64,000 nt of DNA from DAOQVR01 sp035341665 (GCA_035341665.1 DAOQVR010000004.1:186001-250000); one strand, 5' to 3'; numbered from the stretch's first letter, positions 11,701 through 20,415 are shown. The notes: generated by a model not told the origin, from the sequence alone. Program-made: numbers and translations.

Positions 11701-14402
11701 TCCTTGCCGAGCGTGAAGAGCACGCGGCCAGACGCAAGGTCGACGACCTGGACCGGGTCGGCGCACACCACCCGCGTTCCGTCGGGCGTGAGGGCGACGC
11801 GCCGTGCCCAGTCGTGCAGGGCGACGGTGCGCTCCAGGGTGCCGCCGGGTGCCGCCAGGCTGGCGCCCAGCGGGCGCAGCCAGGGTCGCGCTGGCGGCGT
11901 CGCCAGCAAAGTGCGGACTGCCACCTCCTCCCGGCCCACCAGACGCCCGTAGAGCTGGCCCCACAGGCAGCCGGGGTCCTGCGCCGCGCTGCTCGCCGAC
12001 AACCGCAGCGCCGACTGGATCGCCGCCAGCCCTGCCACCCTCTCCTGGAGCAAGCCGGCAGGGCGCCAGGACACCGGGACGCCGGTGAGCGCATAGTCCT
12101 CGATCAGCGGCTGGATGCCGAGCGCGCCAGCCTTGGCCTCCACGAAGCGCCAATCCGCCAGGGATGCCGCCAACCCTGCGGCGTCGCCCGACCAGGCTTG
12201 CTGGAAGGGCAGCTCCGACAGCTTGCGCAGGTTGTGGGCCGTCTCCCGCCCCTCGCGGGCAGCCAGGGGCTGCCCCTCGAAGTAGCGGGCGAGGCCGGCA
12301 TGGCGCTCGCGTTTCCGATCGCCCGCCAGCAGGTCCTCCGCTGCTGCCTCGGCCAACTGGCGGTGATAGAAGCCCAATACGATCGAGCCATCCGCCTCGT
12401 GCTCCGAGAGGTATGCCTCCAGGTCCAGGTAGAGACGCGACCAGAGCACCGCCGGCAGCCGCCCCGTCGTTGGCGACTTGGGCGAGCGCCGCAGCATGTC
12501 GGCGAGCACGTGCTGATCCCGCGAGAGGACGTCTAGCATCTCATCCTCGCTCAGCCCGTCCTTGGCGGCGGCCAGGTAGCCCAGGCTGCGCTCGACCAGC
12601 AGCGCACCGTGGTTGGCCTCCTGGGACAGACGACCGAAAAGCTGGCGGATCATCCCTGGGATGTCTGGAGCCAGCTTCGGGAGGGCGTCGTACGAGTGCC
12701 AGCGCCGCGCTTCCTCAAAAACCAGCCTCAGGTAGAGCGGCAGGCCGCACGCCTGGAAGTGAGCCAGGACATGCTCTCTCTGCCGCGGCTCCAAAGTGCG
12801 CCCCACTGCGGCCAGCCACGCGTCGAGGATGGTCTCCCCCTCGCGCGGAGGCACGGCTTCCACCCGCAGCCGGTTCTGCGGCGGAAGCCGCCCTTCCAAT
12901 GCCTGGAGAACGGCACCCGGCGTCGTGGACACGACAACCTTGACGTTCGGCGGCAGCTCCGCCGGCAGCCAGGCCAGACCCGGGTCGGCCTCGGCCCCAG
13001 AGAGCTGGTCCAGCGCATCGAGGAAAAGCACGAGCGGCTTCTCCGCCGCAGCAGCCGCGAGCCGCACGGGCAACTCGTCGACAAGCTTCTCGTACTCGAG
13101 CGGGACGCTGCTCTCGTTGCCATGGGAGGCGCGTGCCGCCTCGCGGCAGAGGCTCTCGAGCATCGCGCGCCGGTTGCTCGAATCGGGCGTGGCGCCGACA
13201 AAGCGCCCGATCACGCCGTCTGGTGGGTAGGTCGCCTTGGCCCTGTGAAGCGCCCGCGCCATCAGCGCTGATTTGCCCGATCCTGACTCACCCCACACCA
13301 CCAGTGGGCGGCGGTCGGCACCCAACAGGTATTCGGCGATGCGCACCTGGCTCTGCTCCCGCCCGACAAAGTGCCGGGCCCGTTCCGCGGCAAACTCCTC
13401 GTGCGCCTCCTTCTCACGCTGAAGGGGGTCGACGGCCTGCAGCTTGCCGGTCTCCGCCAGGATCACGCGCGACAAACGCAGCCAGGTCGCCTCACAAAGG
13501 GTCCTACCCCCGTCCCCTGCCTCGCACAGCGCCAGGCATTCCTCCAGTGACTCCGGCAGCGAGCCGATGTGCGCAGTGGAGAGGCCGCCCTCCAGCCAAC
13601 GGGCCGAGTACTCGTGGACGTTCCCCGGCAGCCGCTCCCGCAGGGCAGCCTTGAGCGCCTGCTGCCGCTGCCGGAGCAGACTATCGGACTCGAGGTAGGC
13701 CTGGCACATGGCAGATGGCACCTGGTCGGGGTTCTCTACCTCGCGGAAGAAGGCAAAGACGTGCGCGCCGGCGTCCGCTACCTGCATGACCCCCCGCTCG
13801 ACCTCCTGCGCGGTCGCCGAGTGGGTGTACTTGACCAGCGCGTCCCCTTCGAGGCCAGCCTGGCGGGCGGCCCCCTCCAGCGCCGCCAGTAGTGGTCGCT
13901 CGACCTCGCCTTCCCAAGTTGAGTACTCCTCGTAACGCGTGCCCTTGGTGCGGGGCAAGAGCAGATACTCCGGCGGGACGGCGTTGGCGTCGAGCCTGTA
14001 CCAGCCCTCGTCGCCGGCGGGCTGACCCTCGCGCCAGAGCAGGTGCGCGCGCACGGCTGCAGGCACAAAAGGTAGCAGCCGCTCCATCTCGCCCGCCGGG
14101 ATGGCATAGGGCAGCGGCCGCCAGCCATACCGATCCCCGAGCAGGACAAGAAAGTTCGGTCGCGGGCTGAGCCGCTGGCTGCGCTCGATCTCGGTCAGAC
14201 ACACCCGCATCGTCTGCTGGTCGAGCCCTGCCTCCTCGCTGACGCCCCAGCGCAAGTCAATCGCCTGGAAGCGACAGCCGTGAGCGGCTGCCAGCTCGCG
14301 CAGTCGGGGAAAGACGTGGGCCTGCAGCGCGTTGCGCTCGGCGACGAGGTCGCTGAACGTCGAGGAGATGAAGAGGCGGAAGGTCCGGCTGGCAGTGTTC
14401 AT
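8718..14402 (-). CDS. DUF4062 / STAND (NACHT-like) NTPase / WD40-repeat protein
   Basis: 1894 residues, complete. The start is ATG 14402, with AGGGGG nine bases upstream; ATG 14411 is the alternative. Residues 7-95 are a DUF4062 domain (RLFISSTFSDLVAERNAL, then the FQAIDLRWGVSEE strand), as in TEP1/NWD-type proteins. Residues about 345-560 are an AAA/STAND NTPase with Walker A GESGSGKS (about 370) and Walker B LVLFLDALDQL (about 460). An alpha-helical region follows to about 850. I then count about 16 WD40-like units (850-1545), a Pro/Ala-rich linker, and seven well-formed units (1603-1894) that should close one propeller. Such NLR-like proteins act as nucleotide-gated sensors that oligomerise. 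A defence or cell-fate role is plausible but not shown. It has its own promoter and no partner gene. Confidence 0.85.
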   Translation of the reverse strand: MNTASRTFRLFISSTFSDLVAERNALQAHVFPRLRELAAAHGCRFQAIDLRWGVSEEAGLDQQTMRVCLTEIERSQRLSPRPNFLVLLGDRYGWRPLPYAIPAGEMERLLPFVPAAVRAHLLWREGQPAGDEGWYRLDANAVPPEYLLLPRTKGTRYEEYSTWEGEVERPLLAALEGAARQAGLEGDALVKYTHSATAQEVERGVMQVADAGAHVFAFFREVENPDQVPSAMCQAYLESDSLLRQRQQALKAALRERLPGNVHEYSARWLEGGLSTAHIGSLPESLEECLALCEAGDGGRTLCEATWLRLSRVILAETGKLQAVDPLQREKEAHEEFAAERARHFVGREQSQVRIAEYLLGADRRPLVVWGESGSGKSALMARALHRAKATYPPDGVIGRFVGATPDSSNRRAMLESLCREAARASHGNESSVPLEYEKLVDELPVRLAAAAAEKPLVLFLDALDQLSGAEADPGLAWLPAELPPNVKVVVSTTPGAVLQALEGRLPPQNRLRVEAVPPREGETILDAWLAAVGRTLEPRQREHVLAHFQACGLPLYLRLVFEEARRWHSYDALPKLAPDIPGMIRQLFGRLSQEANHGALLVERSLGYLAAAKDGLSEDEMLDVLSRDQHVLADMLRRSPKSPTTGRLPAVLWSRLYLDLEAYLSEHEADGSIVLGFYHRQLAEAAAEDLLAGDRKRERHAGLARYFEGQPLAAREGRETAHNLRKLSELPFQQAWSGDAAGLAASLADWRFVEAKAGALGIQPLIEDYALTGVPVSWRPAGLLQERVAGLAAIQSALRLSASSAAQDPGCLWGQLYGRLVGREEVAVRTLLATPPARPWLRPLGASLAAPGGTLERTVALHDWARRVALTPDGTRVVCADPVQVVDLASGRVLFTLGKDSGTMWHLLVLPGGERAVTGSEAGNIELWDIRHGAALGAIAAHKGGVTALAAVAGGSALLSGGADGLVKEWDLSGKLLRSLSGHSARVNAVAVSLDGRIVLSGSVDKSARLWDLTTGRTLRQLEHTAPVFSVAFSGDGQLALTMERLRARVWDVSSGKQVVSVGGRERAHEAALSPDASRLLVAVASGEDGLEEDFRILVLGLKGGSKQLVLRGHTRRIEGIVMLPDGKRAVSYSGDGSIRVWDLASGQERVLRHSNPALGVKDLALSADGRRAVSTSGGELKLWDLQTLGADQDAGAHRDQVNGVRVTHDGARAITSSRDHNLIVWDVAGGGRLATLQGHAGEVVALALTRDGRIAISAAEDGTVRVWDVVAGRERHVLKVPDASALALTPDERFVITGGTDDVIRAWRLADGQAVCTFAPGERWYGTPGRVTQLLVLPGGGELVVTNNNREEPELIDLRVLDEKRRPFSLGPRVYRRSGRFLRKHERQVSTAALSPSGLLVSGSLDGTLVAWDIAAEKPARVWTPGKAVYAAAFLDERRLLTLFEKSQMRMWDTRTGRELPCPDLDVLPPFSLGEGGRWLAAVSRQHRQKVTLWDLPAGREVASFTGDSSIRCCALAPGGRTLLVGEAGGAVHILRREDPEAPVPSDVPAPERKPAVPVPQAAAPQGRAPFTSDLERLREQVGKAPDYRDAAGRLVASERPQQARVLAGHTGSVKVVALTPDGQQGISGSIDRTVNIWHLESGEVVRTLRGHEAPVLSLAVTPDGARVAAGSADPAVRVWDLQSGRMLHTLSGHVKPVYALAVTPDGRLLVSGSWDRTVRIWDLAEGRLLRTLPRYTSEIKCLVLAAGGQQAVCGAYDNTIQVWDVESGAILRTLEGHRDKVMCVALAPGGARLASGSWDRSVRVWDLASGRALRTLEGHTNTVTAVAFAADGERVVSVSEDWTLKVWEPGSGRLVRSIKHTHPLTSVVVTPDGTQAVCGSLDGTVQVWGLT

Positions 14403-14432
14403 GAGCCGCATCCCCCTGGCAAGGTTGGCGCC

Positions 14433-14461
14433 ATCATGCCATGCCGGCTCGGGAATGTCAA
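14433..14461 (-). promoter_or_regulatory. Promoter of the STAND-WD40 gene
   Basis: Minus-strand TTGACA (14461-14456), 17 bp, CATGAT (14438-14433). The -10 ends about 30 bp before the ATG at 14402, giving a short leader. Confidence 0.6.
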
Positions 14462-14519
14462 GGCGCCTCCCACAGGTCATACCCCCTCCCTGGACTGGCC
14501 GACAACGCCCACAAAGCGC

Positions 14520-14525
14520 TATACT
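14520..14525 (+). promoter_or_regulatory. Possible -10 element for the FGGY kinase
   Basis: TATACT lies 135 bp upstream of the kinase ATG. No convincing -35 hexamer is present at 16-18 bp, so this is a weak call. Confidence 0.3.
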
Positions 14526-14563
14526 TGTACTGCCGGGCAGTGTGCCTGTTCGGCCGTAGTGTT

Positions 14564-14635
14564 GGGCCTTGTGCCCGTTCCGCCGTACTGTGGGGCCTTG
14601 TGCCCGTTCCGCCGTACTGTGGGGCCTTGTGCCCG
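14564..14635. repeat. 29-bp tandem repeat (2.5 copies) with hairpin core
   Basis: The core GGGCCTTGTGCCCG starts at 14564, 14593 and 14622, exactly 29 bp apart; the third copy is incomplete. Each core can fold as GGGC-CTTGT-GCCC. Related single copies occur at 25164, 26740 and 28034. It lies in the leader of the FGGY kinase. Confidence 0.75.
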
Positions 14636-14659
14636 GGCTTCTCGCTCAGGAAAACCGCC

Positions 14660-16021
14660 ATGGCTACCCTGATCGGTCTCGACCTGGGAACTACCACCAT
14701 CGCAGGCGTCCTTTGGGACTCTGCGCGCCGCGTCGTCCTCCGCACGGCCTGCCGGCCCAACGACGCTGTCCTCCCGTGCCTGCCTGCAACGCGCGCCGAG
14801 CAGGACCCGGTGCACATCCTCGCCCGCGCGCTGGAGGTTCTGGGTGACCTGGCTTCCTATGGGCCGGTGGACGGTATCGGCTTGGCCGGTCAGATGCACG
14901 GGCTGTTGTGCGTAGCCGCATCTGGCGAGCCGCTCACCCCTCTGATCTCGTGGCAGGATCGCCGGACGGCGGAGCCCCTGCCCGGCGGCGGTACGCTCCT
15001 CGAGGAGATCCGTGGACGCACGGAGGGCCTGCCTTGGCAGCAGAACGGCTGCCGCGTCGAGCATGGCTATGGCATGGCGACGCTCTACTGGCTGGCGCAC
15101 CAAGGCTTGCTCCCGGCGCGGGCGGCTCGCGTCGGCACCCTTCCGGGGTGGCTGGCGGCACGGCTCACCGGACAACTTCCCGTCAGCGAGCCCGGCCTTG
15201 CCTGCAGCTGGGGCTGCTACCAAGCGGTTGAGCAACATTGGGACCGGGCGCTCCTCGAGAGACTGGCGCTGGACGAGCGACTGCTGCCGCCCATCCTGGC
15301 CGCTGGAGTACCGCTGGGAGGGTTGGCGCCGGCGGCCGCGCGGCAGGCCGGCCTGCCGGCAGGCATTCCCGTCCACTGCCCTGTGGGTGACCAGCCGGCG
15401 GCCTTCCTCGCCAGCGTGCCCGACCCAGTGACCTGTCTTTATGTAAACATTGGCACCGGAGGGCAAGTAGCATGGGCGCTGCCGGGCTTTCTGCCCGCCA
15501 CCCCGCGCGCAGAGACACGGCCCCTGCCTGCGGGCGGGTTCGGGCGTGTGGGGGCCACCCTGTGCGGCGGCGCCGCCTATGCCTGGCTCAACAGGGTGTT
15601 GCGCGGCTGTTTGGCCGAGTTCGGCGTTGGGGTGACTGAGGAGCAGGCATACGAGAAGCTGAACGCGCTGGCGGCCGCCGCGCCCAGCACGGATGGCCTT
15701 TGCGTGCGGACCACATTCTTGGGCATGCGCGGCGATCCTGCCGTGCAGGCCGGCGCCATCGAGGGAGTCACACCCGGCAACCTGAGGCTGGGTACTCTTG
15801 CACGGGCAACACTCTTGGGGATGGTGGACGAGCTATCGGAGCTATACTCCGCGCACGGGGGCCCGGCTGCCGGCCACCGGTTGCTGGTTGCCGGTGGCAA
15901 CGCCGTCCAGAAGAACGCGCTGCTTCCTGGGCTGCTGGCCGAGCGCTTCGGGCTGCCGGTCCGGGTCTCACCCTGGTCGGAGCCGGCGGCCGTGGGCGCC
16001 GCAATGTCCATCCTCCTGTAA
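14660..16021 (+). CDS. FGGY-family carbohydrate kinase, sedoheptulokinase-like
   Basis: 453 residues from ATG 14660 (CAGGAAAAC upstream). N-terminal phosphate loop LIGLDLGTTT at residues 4-13, GQMHGL near 80, and the second ATPase half with VNIGTGGQV (about 270) and LLVAGGNAVQKN (about 412). The pattern GQMHG...GDQPAAFLASV...NIGTGG is closer to sedoheptulokinase than to xylulokinase or glycerol kinase, but substrate assignment by motif is uncertain. The gene runs toward the end of the minus-strand sugar operon (42 bp apart) and is a second FGGY kinase beside the one at 25190-26713. It could phosphorylate a different ketose of the same catabolic route. Confidence 0.8.
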   Translation: MATLIGLDLGTTTIAGVLWDSARRVVLRTACRPNDAVLPCLPATRAEQDPVHILARALEVLGDLASYGPVDGIGLAGQMHGLLCVAASGEPLTPLISWQDRRTAEPLPGGGTLLEEIRGRTEGLPWQQNGCRVEHGYGMATLYWLAHQGLLPARAARVGTLPGWLAARLTGQLPVSEPGLACSWGCYQAVEQHWDRALLERLALDERLLPPILAAGVPLGGLAPAAARQAGLPAGIPVHCPVGDQPAAFLASVPDPVTCLYVNIGTGGQVAWALPGFLPATPRAETRPLPAGGFGRVGATLCGGAAYAWLNRVLRGCLAEFGVGVTEEQAYEKLNALAAAAPSTDGLCVRTTFLGMRGDPAVQAGAIEGVTPGNLRLGTLARATLLGMVDELSELYSAHGGPAAGHRLLVAGGNAVQKNALLPGLLAERFGLPVRVSPWSEPAAVGAAMSILL

Positions 16022-16063
16022 ACCGTTCCTTTGCCGCGGTCGCCTTGCCACACGGCACGTTCG

Positions 16064-17452
16064 TCACCCCAGGAGCATGTAAGGGCTCTCAACCCATCGG
16101 CTGATTTGCTGCAGGAAACGGGCAGCGGGCGCGCCGTCCACCAGGCGGTGGTCAAACGTCAGGCTCAATACCCACATCTGGCGCACGACGATCTGTCCCT
16201 CCCGCACAGCCGGCGCGGGCCGGATTCGACCAGCGCCCAGAATAGCCGCCTCGGGAAGGTTGATGATCGGGGTGAAGGCATCCACATCGTACATGCCTAG
16301 GTTGGTGATCGTGAAGGTGCCGCCACTCAGGTCGTCCGGCAGCGATTTGCCCGAACGCGCTCGCTCCACCAGCGCCCTGAGCTGCGCTCCAAGGGCGCGC
16401 AGGCCCTGCCGGTCCGCGTCGCGGATAACCGGTACCACAAGGCCGCGTCCGGTGTCGACGGCTATCCCCAGGTTCACGAACGGCAGCCGCTCTATGGCCT
16501 GGCCGTCAGGGCAGAGCCGTGCATTCATGTAGGGAAACTCGCGCAGCGCTCGGGCGACGATCAGCGCCAAGAGATCGTTGTAGCTCGGCGAAAAGCCCCA
16601 CTCGCCCTCCACGGCAGTCTTGAGCTGTTCCCGCGCCTCGACGAGGGCTGTCGCGTCCACTTCAGTCATCAGCGTCACACGGGCCGTGGCGTGTGAGCTG
16701 GCCGCCATCCGCTCGGCGATGATGCGCCGCAGCCCCGTTACCGGCACGTTCTCGGGTACGGCAGGACCAGGAGCAACAGGCGAGGAATAGGGTGCCGCGG
16801 GCGCAGCCGGTGTGGCTGGCGAGGCTTCCCCAGCGGGCGGACGCTGGGCCGCCGCCTCTACGTCAGCCTTCATGATCCGCCCACGAAAGCCGCTGCCTTC
16901 CGCCACCCGGTCCAGGTCAACACCCAGCGCGGCCGCCGTCCGCGCCGCGAGCGGACTGGCCTTCGGCCGCGCAGCGGCATGCGCCTCCACGTCCCGCTCG
17001 ACGATTCGGCCGCCCGGACCGGAGCCGGTCACTCCTGCCAGGTCCACGCCCTTCTCTCGTGCGGCCCTGCGTGCGCGCGGTGAAGCCAACAGCCGCCCCG
17101 CCGCGGCCTCGGCGGCCTCAGCGGACGGGCCCGCAGGCACCTCGGCGCGACCCTCCGCCCCCTCCGTCCGACCACGCTCCCTCGCGCCCCACTCCCCTTC
17201 GATGGGCTCGTCAGCCCTGGATGTCACCAGGGCCACCACCGCCAACACCGGCACCTTCGCGCCGGCCGGCACCAGCACCCTGCGCAAGAAGCCCGCGGCC
17301 GTGGCCTCGACGTCCAGCACTGCCTTGTCCGACTCGACGCTGAACAAAGGCTCGCCGCGCGCGATGGGGTCGCCCTCCGCCTTGTACCACTCCACGATGG
17401 TGCACTCGTTGACCGTCTCGCCCAGGACGGGCAGAAGGACCTCGCTGATCAT
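16064..17452 (-). CDS. Dihydrolipoamide acyltransferase (E2) of a 2-oxoacid/acetoin dehydrogenase
   Basis: 462 residues. An N-terminal lipoyl domain has the modified lysine at about K43 in ESDKAVLDV. Two E3/E1-binding (PSBD) domains follow, near residues 120-158 and 170-206, each ending in GxGxxGRI. After an Ala/Pro linker comes the acyltransferase domain (about 235-462) with the DHRLVDG active site (His435, Asp439). The start is ATG 17452, seven bases after the E1 stop, behind GTGAGG. With the fused E1 upstream it makes the catalytic core of a complex that would oxidise pyruvate, acetoin or a related ketone to an acyl-CoA. No E3 (lipoamide dehydrogenase) gene is nearby. It is the last gene of the lacI operon. 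Confidence 0.9.
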   Translation of the reverse strand: MISEVLLPVLGETVNECTIVEWYKAEGDPIARGEPLFSVESDKAVLDVEATAAGFLRRVLVPAGAKVPVLAVVALVTSRADEPIEGEWGARERGRTEGAEGRAEVPAGPSAEAAEAAAGRLLASPRARRAAREKGVDLAGVTGSGPGGRIVERDVEAHAAARPKASPLAARTAAALGVDLDRVAEGSGFRGRIMKADVEAAAQRPPAGEASPATPAAPAAPYSSPVAPGPAVPENVPVTGLRRIIAERMAASSHATARVTLMTEVDATALVEAREQLKTAVEGEWGFSPSYNDLLALIVARALREFPYMNARLCPDGQAIERLPFVNLGIAVDTGRGLVVPVIRDADRQGLRALGAQLRALVERARSGKSLPDDLSGGTFTITNLGMYDVDAFTPIINLPEAAILGAGRIRPAPAVREGQIVVRQMWVLSLTFDHRLVDGAPAARFLQQISRWVESPYMLLG

Positions 17453-17459
17453 GGGTGCC

Positions 17460-19532
17460 TCACCTCAACACCCGCCGGATGCCGGCCACAATTTCGGCGA
17501 CGCCGGGGATGGCGGCATCTTCCAAGGTCTCCGCCATCGGCACCGGCACGTCCGCCGCCGCGACGCGGATCACCGGCGCATCCAGCCAGTCGAACAGCTC
17601 CTCCTGGATGCGCGCCGCAAGCTCACTGAGAAACGAGCCTGTCCGGTAGGCCTCGGTGACGCCGACGACGCGGCCTGTCTTTCGGACCGACGCCGCCACC
17701 GTCTCCATGTCAAGCGGCTTCAGCGTGCGGAGGTCCACCACCTCGACCGAGATGCCTTCGCCGGCCAGTGTCTCGGCCGCCTCGAGCGCCCGGTGAACCA
17801 TCCGCGAGTAGGTCACGACAGTCACGTCCTTCCCCACGCGCTTGACATCGGCCACGCCCAAGGCAATAGCATAATCTTCTTCGGGCACGTACCCCTCGAC
17901 CCCATACAGCATCTTGTGCTCGATGAACATCACCGGGTTGTCGTCGCGGATCGCGGCTTTGAGCAGGCCCTTGGCGTCAAAGGGAGTGCTGGGCATGGCG
18001 ACGTAGATACCTGGAAAGTGGACCCACAGCGCCTCCAAGCTCTGCGAGTGATGGGCGGCGATACTCCGGCCTGCGCCCCCTTCGGTGCGGATGACCATAG
18101 GCACCGTCGTCTTGCCGCCGAACATGTAGCGGTTCTTGGCACCCTGGTTGGCGATCTGGTCCATCGCCAGCGGCGTAAAGTCGACGTACATGATCTCCGC
18201 CACTGGCCGCAGGCCAGCCATCGCCGCACCCACAGCTGCGCCCCCGATGGTCGCCTCCGAGATCGGCGTGTCCCGTACACGCTCCCCCCCGAACTCCTCG
18301 AACAGGCCGCGCGTCGCCCCATAGGCCCCTCCGTAGAGGCCCACGTCTTCGCCCATCACAAAAACAGCCGGGTCGCGCAGCATCTCCTCGCGCAGGGCAT
18401 CCCGTATCGCCTCCCAGTAGCGTACCTTGCGGGTGCCATTCCCGCCGGAGCCGCTGAGGGCGCGCAGCTCGCGCTCCCGGGCATCGCCGGCGGGCGTCCG
18501 GCCGGAGGGCGCGTACACGAACTGCTCCAGCTCCTCCGCCGGAGGCCTGGCCGACTCAAGGGCAAACTCAGTCGCACGCTCCAACGCAGCTTCGACGCGC
18601 CCCTTGAGTGCCTGGAGTTCCTCCTCCGTGCAGGCCCCCAGCTCCACCAGCCAGTCCGCAAACCTCGGGATGGCGTCGCGCGCTTTCCACGCAGCCTCTT
18701 CTTCCTTGGTCCGGTACTTGCGCGGGTCGGAGCGCGAATGGCCGTACCATCGGTACGTCTGGCACTCAACCAACGAGGGACCCTCGCCGCGGCGCGCGCG
18801 CTCCACAGCCCGCCCGACCGCCCTGCGGACCGCCAACACGTCCATGCCGTCGACTACCTCTCCGGGCATGTCATAGGCGCATGCCCGGTCTGCGATGCTG
18901 GGCTTGGCCGCCGCGCTGTCGATCGGGACCGACATGCCGTATAGGTTGTTCTCGACGATGTAGACGACGGGCAGCTTCCACAAGCCAGCCATGTTGAGCG
19001 ACTCGTGGAAATTGCCGGTCTGGGCGGCCCCATCTCCAAAGAAACAGAGCACCACCTGTCCAGTGCCGCGCAGCTGCTGTGCCAGCGCGGCGCCGGTGGC
19101 CACTGGGATGTTCCCGCCGACGATTCCCGTCGCGCCAAGGTTGCCCTTTTCCACATCGGCGATGTGCATGGAGCCGCCCCGCCCGCGACAGTAGCCCGTC
19201 TCGCGGCCGCACAGCTCTGCCATCATCTTGTTGTAGTGAGCCTGCCGTTCCTCCTCCGTATCGACCAGGCAGGCGCCCCGCGCGTGGCAGTGGCCGTGGC
19301 CCCGGTGCGTGCTGGTAATCAGGTCGGCATCCTCTAGCACCGAGATGGCCCCTACGGCGACCGCTTCCTCCCCGGCATATAGATGCGACGCTCCCTTGAT
19401 CACGTTGCGGCCGAGCAGGTCATAGACCCGCTCCTCAAACAGGCGGATCTCCCACATCTGGCGGAGCAACTCAAGCGCTTTATCCCGGGTGAGGCCGTGT
19501 GCCTCCAGGCTGCTGCCCGAACTCTCTCCCAT
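17460..19532 (-). CDS. Fused E1 alpha-beta subunit of a 2-oxoacid/acetoin dehydrogenase
   Basis: 690 residues. The start is ATG 19532 with AAGGGAGAAAG; an earlier in-frame TTG at 19556 would abut the previous stop. Residues about 15-325 are the alpha part, with the thiamine-diphosphate motif GDGAAQTGNFHESL...ENN and YCRGRGGSMH. After a variable linker, residues about 368-690 are the beta part (VFVMGEDVGLYGGAYGAT, GxRPVAEIMYVDF, RTEGGAGRSIAAHHSQ). Alpha and beta are usually separate genes, so this is a fusion. Similarity is strongest to the AcoA/AcoB and PdhA/PdhB group, and the substrate (acetoin versus pyruvate) cannot be told apart here. It acts in the cytoplasm with the E2 directly downstream. 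Confidence 0.9.
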   Translation of the reverse strand: MGESSGSSLEAHGLTRDKALELLRQMWEIRLFEERVYDLLGRNVIKGASHLYAGEEAVAVGAISVLEDADLITSTHRGHGHCHARGACLVDTEEERQAHYNKMMAELCGRETGYCRGRGGSMHIADVEKGNLGATGIVGGNIPVATGAALAQQLRGTGQVVLCFFGDGAAQTGNFHESLNMAGLWKLPVVYIVENNLYGMSVPIDSAAAKPSIADRACAYDMPGEVVDGMDVLAVRRAVGRAVERARRGEGPSLVECQTYRWYGHSRSDPRKYRTKEEEAAWKARDAIPRFADWLVELGACTEEELQALKGRVEAALERATEFALESARPPAEELEQFVYAPSGRTPAGDARERELRALSGSGGNGTRKVRYWEAIRDALREEMLRDPAVFVMGEDVGLYGGAYGATRGLFEEFGGERVRDTPISEATIGGAAVGAAMAGLRPVAEIMYVDFTPLAMDQIANQGAKNRYMFGGKTTVPMVIRTEGGAGRSIAAHHSQSLEALWVHFPGIYVAMPSTPFDAKGLLKAAIRDDNPVMFIEHKMLYGVEGYVPEEDYAIALGVADVKRVGKDVTVVTYSRMVHRALEAAETLAGEGISVEVVDLRTLKPLDMETVAASVRKTGRVVGVTEAYRTGSFLSELAARIQEELFDWLDAPVIRVAAADVPVPMAETLEDAAIPGVAEIVAGIRRVLR

Positions 19533-19556
19533 GCTTTCTCCCTTCCCTATCGGCAC

Positions 19557-20348
19557 CTACCGCATCTCCTGGCCCCCGGTCACGTTGATCGCTTGGCCGG
19601 TCATGTAGCTCGCCCGGTCCGAAGCCAGGAACACCAAGGCATTTGTCACATCGTCATACGTGCAGCCTCGCTTCATGGGCACCTGATCGATGTACTTCTG
19701 TCGAACCTCCGCCTCCGTGAGGCCCCACTTCCTGGCGTACTGGGCGTACAGCGAGTCCACCCAGAGCGGCGAATCGACCAGGTTGCCGGGGCAAATCGCG
19801 TTGACGCGCACGCCAAACTCGGCCAGCTCGAGGGCCAGGCTCTGCGTCAAGCCGATGCCGCCGAACTTGCTTGCCGCGTAGGCCGAGTTCTTGAAGCTGC
19901 CCACCTTGCCCGACTTGCTGTTGATCTGAAGGATCACCCCGCTGCGCTGCGCCTTCATCACGCGCGCGGCGTGCTTCGCGCACAGAAAGTAGCCAAACAG
20001 GTTGACGTTCATCACCACCCGCCACTGCTCTGCAGGGAACGCGTCCACTGCCTCCGCAATCAGCACGCCGGCGTTGGAGACGAGGAGGTCCAGCCGGCCG
20101 AACTCCAGCACCGTGCCCGTCACCATCGCCTCGACCCGGGCCTCGTCAGTCACATCCACGCCAACTGCGGCCGCACGGCAGCCGCCCTGCGCCGCCAGGC
20201 CAGACGCCACGCGCTGCGCCCCCTCCAGGTTCAGGTCGGCTACGACGACGTGCGCCCCCTCCTCCACCAGCCGGAGGCAGATAGCCTCCCCGAGACCCTG
20301 CGCTCCCCCAGTCACGATCGCTACCTTGTCCGCCAATGCCCGTTCCAC
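19557..20348 (-). CDS. SDR oxidoreductase, sorbitol-6-phosphate 2-dehydrogenase-like
   Basis: 263 residues. GTG start at 20348 with GAGGAAAGAG upstream. Rossmann motif TGGAQGLG, active-site QINSKSGKVGS...YAASKFGG (Ser, Tyr, Lys). The C-terminal half (KFGGIGLTQSLALELAEFG, then YIDQVPMKRGCTYDDV and TGQAINVTGGQ) is very close to what I recall of E. coli SrlD, which interconverts sorbitol-6-phosphate and fructose-6-phosphate with NAD. The exact polyol is uncertain because no sorbitol PTS is present. It sits between a Zn dehydrogenase and the E1 gene in the lacI operon. Confidence 0.8.
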   Translation of the reverse strand: MERALADKVAIVTGGAQGLGEAICLRLVEEGAHVVVADLNLEGAQRVASGLAAQGGCRAAAVGVDVTDEARVEAMVTGTVLEFGRLDLLVSNAGVLIAEAVDAFPAEQWRVVMNVNLFGYFLCAKHAARVMKAQRSGVILQINSKSGKVGSFKNSAYAASKFGGIGLTQSLALELAEFGVRVNAICPGNLVDSPLWVDSLYAQYARKWGLTEAEVRQKYIDQVPMKRGCTYDDVTNALVFLASDRASYMTGQAINVTGGQEMR

Positions 20349-20415
20349 AGTCCGTCTCTTTCCTCGACTCTCTCTGTCTCAGCTGGAGCCCGAGTGTTTC
20401 AGATCGCGCCGTGCC

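Noticed and set aside
14564..14635. 29-bp direct repeats as a CRISPR array
   Set aside because: Copies are contiguous with no spacers, and no cas genes are present.
16812..18944. 710-codon + strand frame over the E1/E2 genes
   Set aside because: Antisense shadow; the minus-strand products have complete catalytic motifs.
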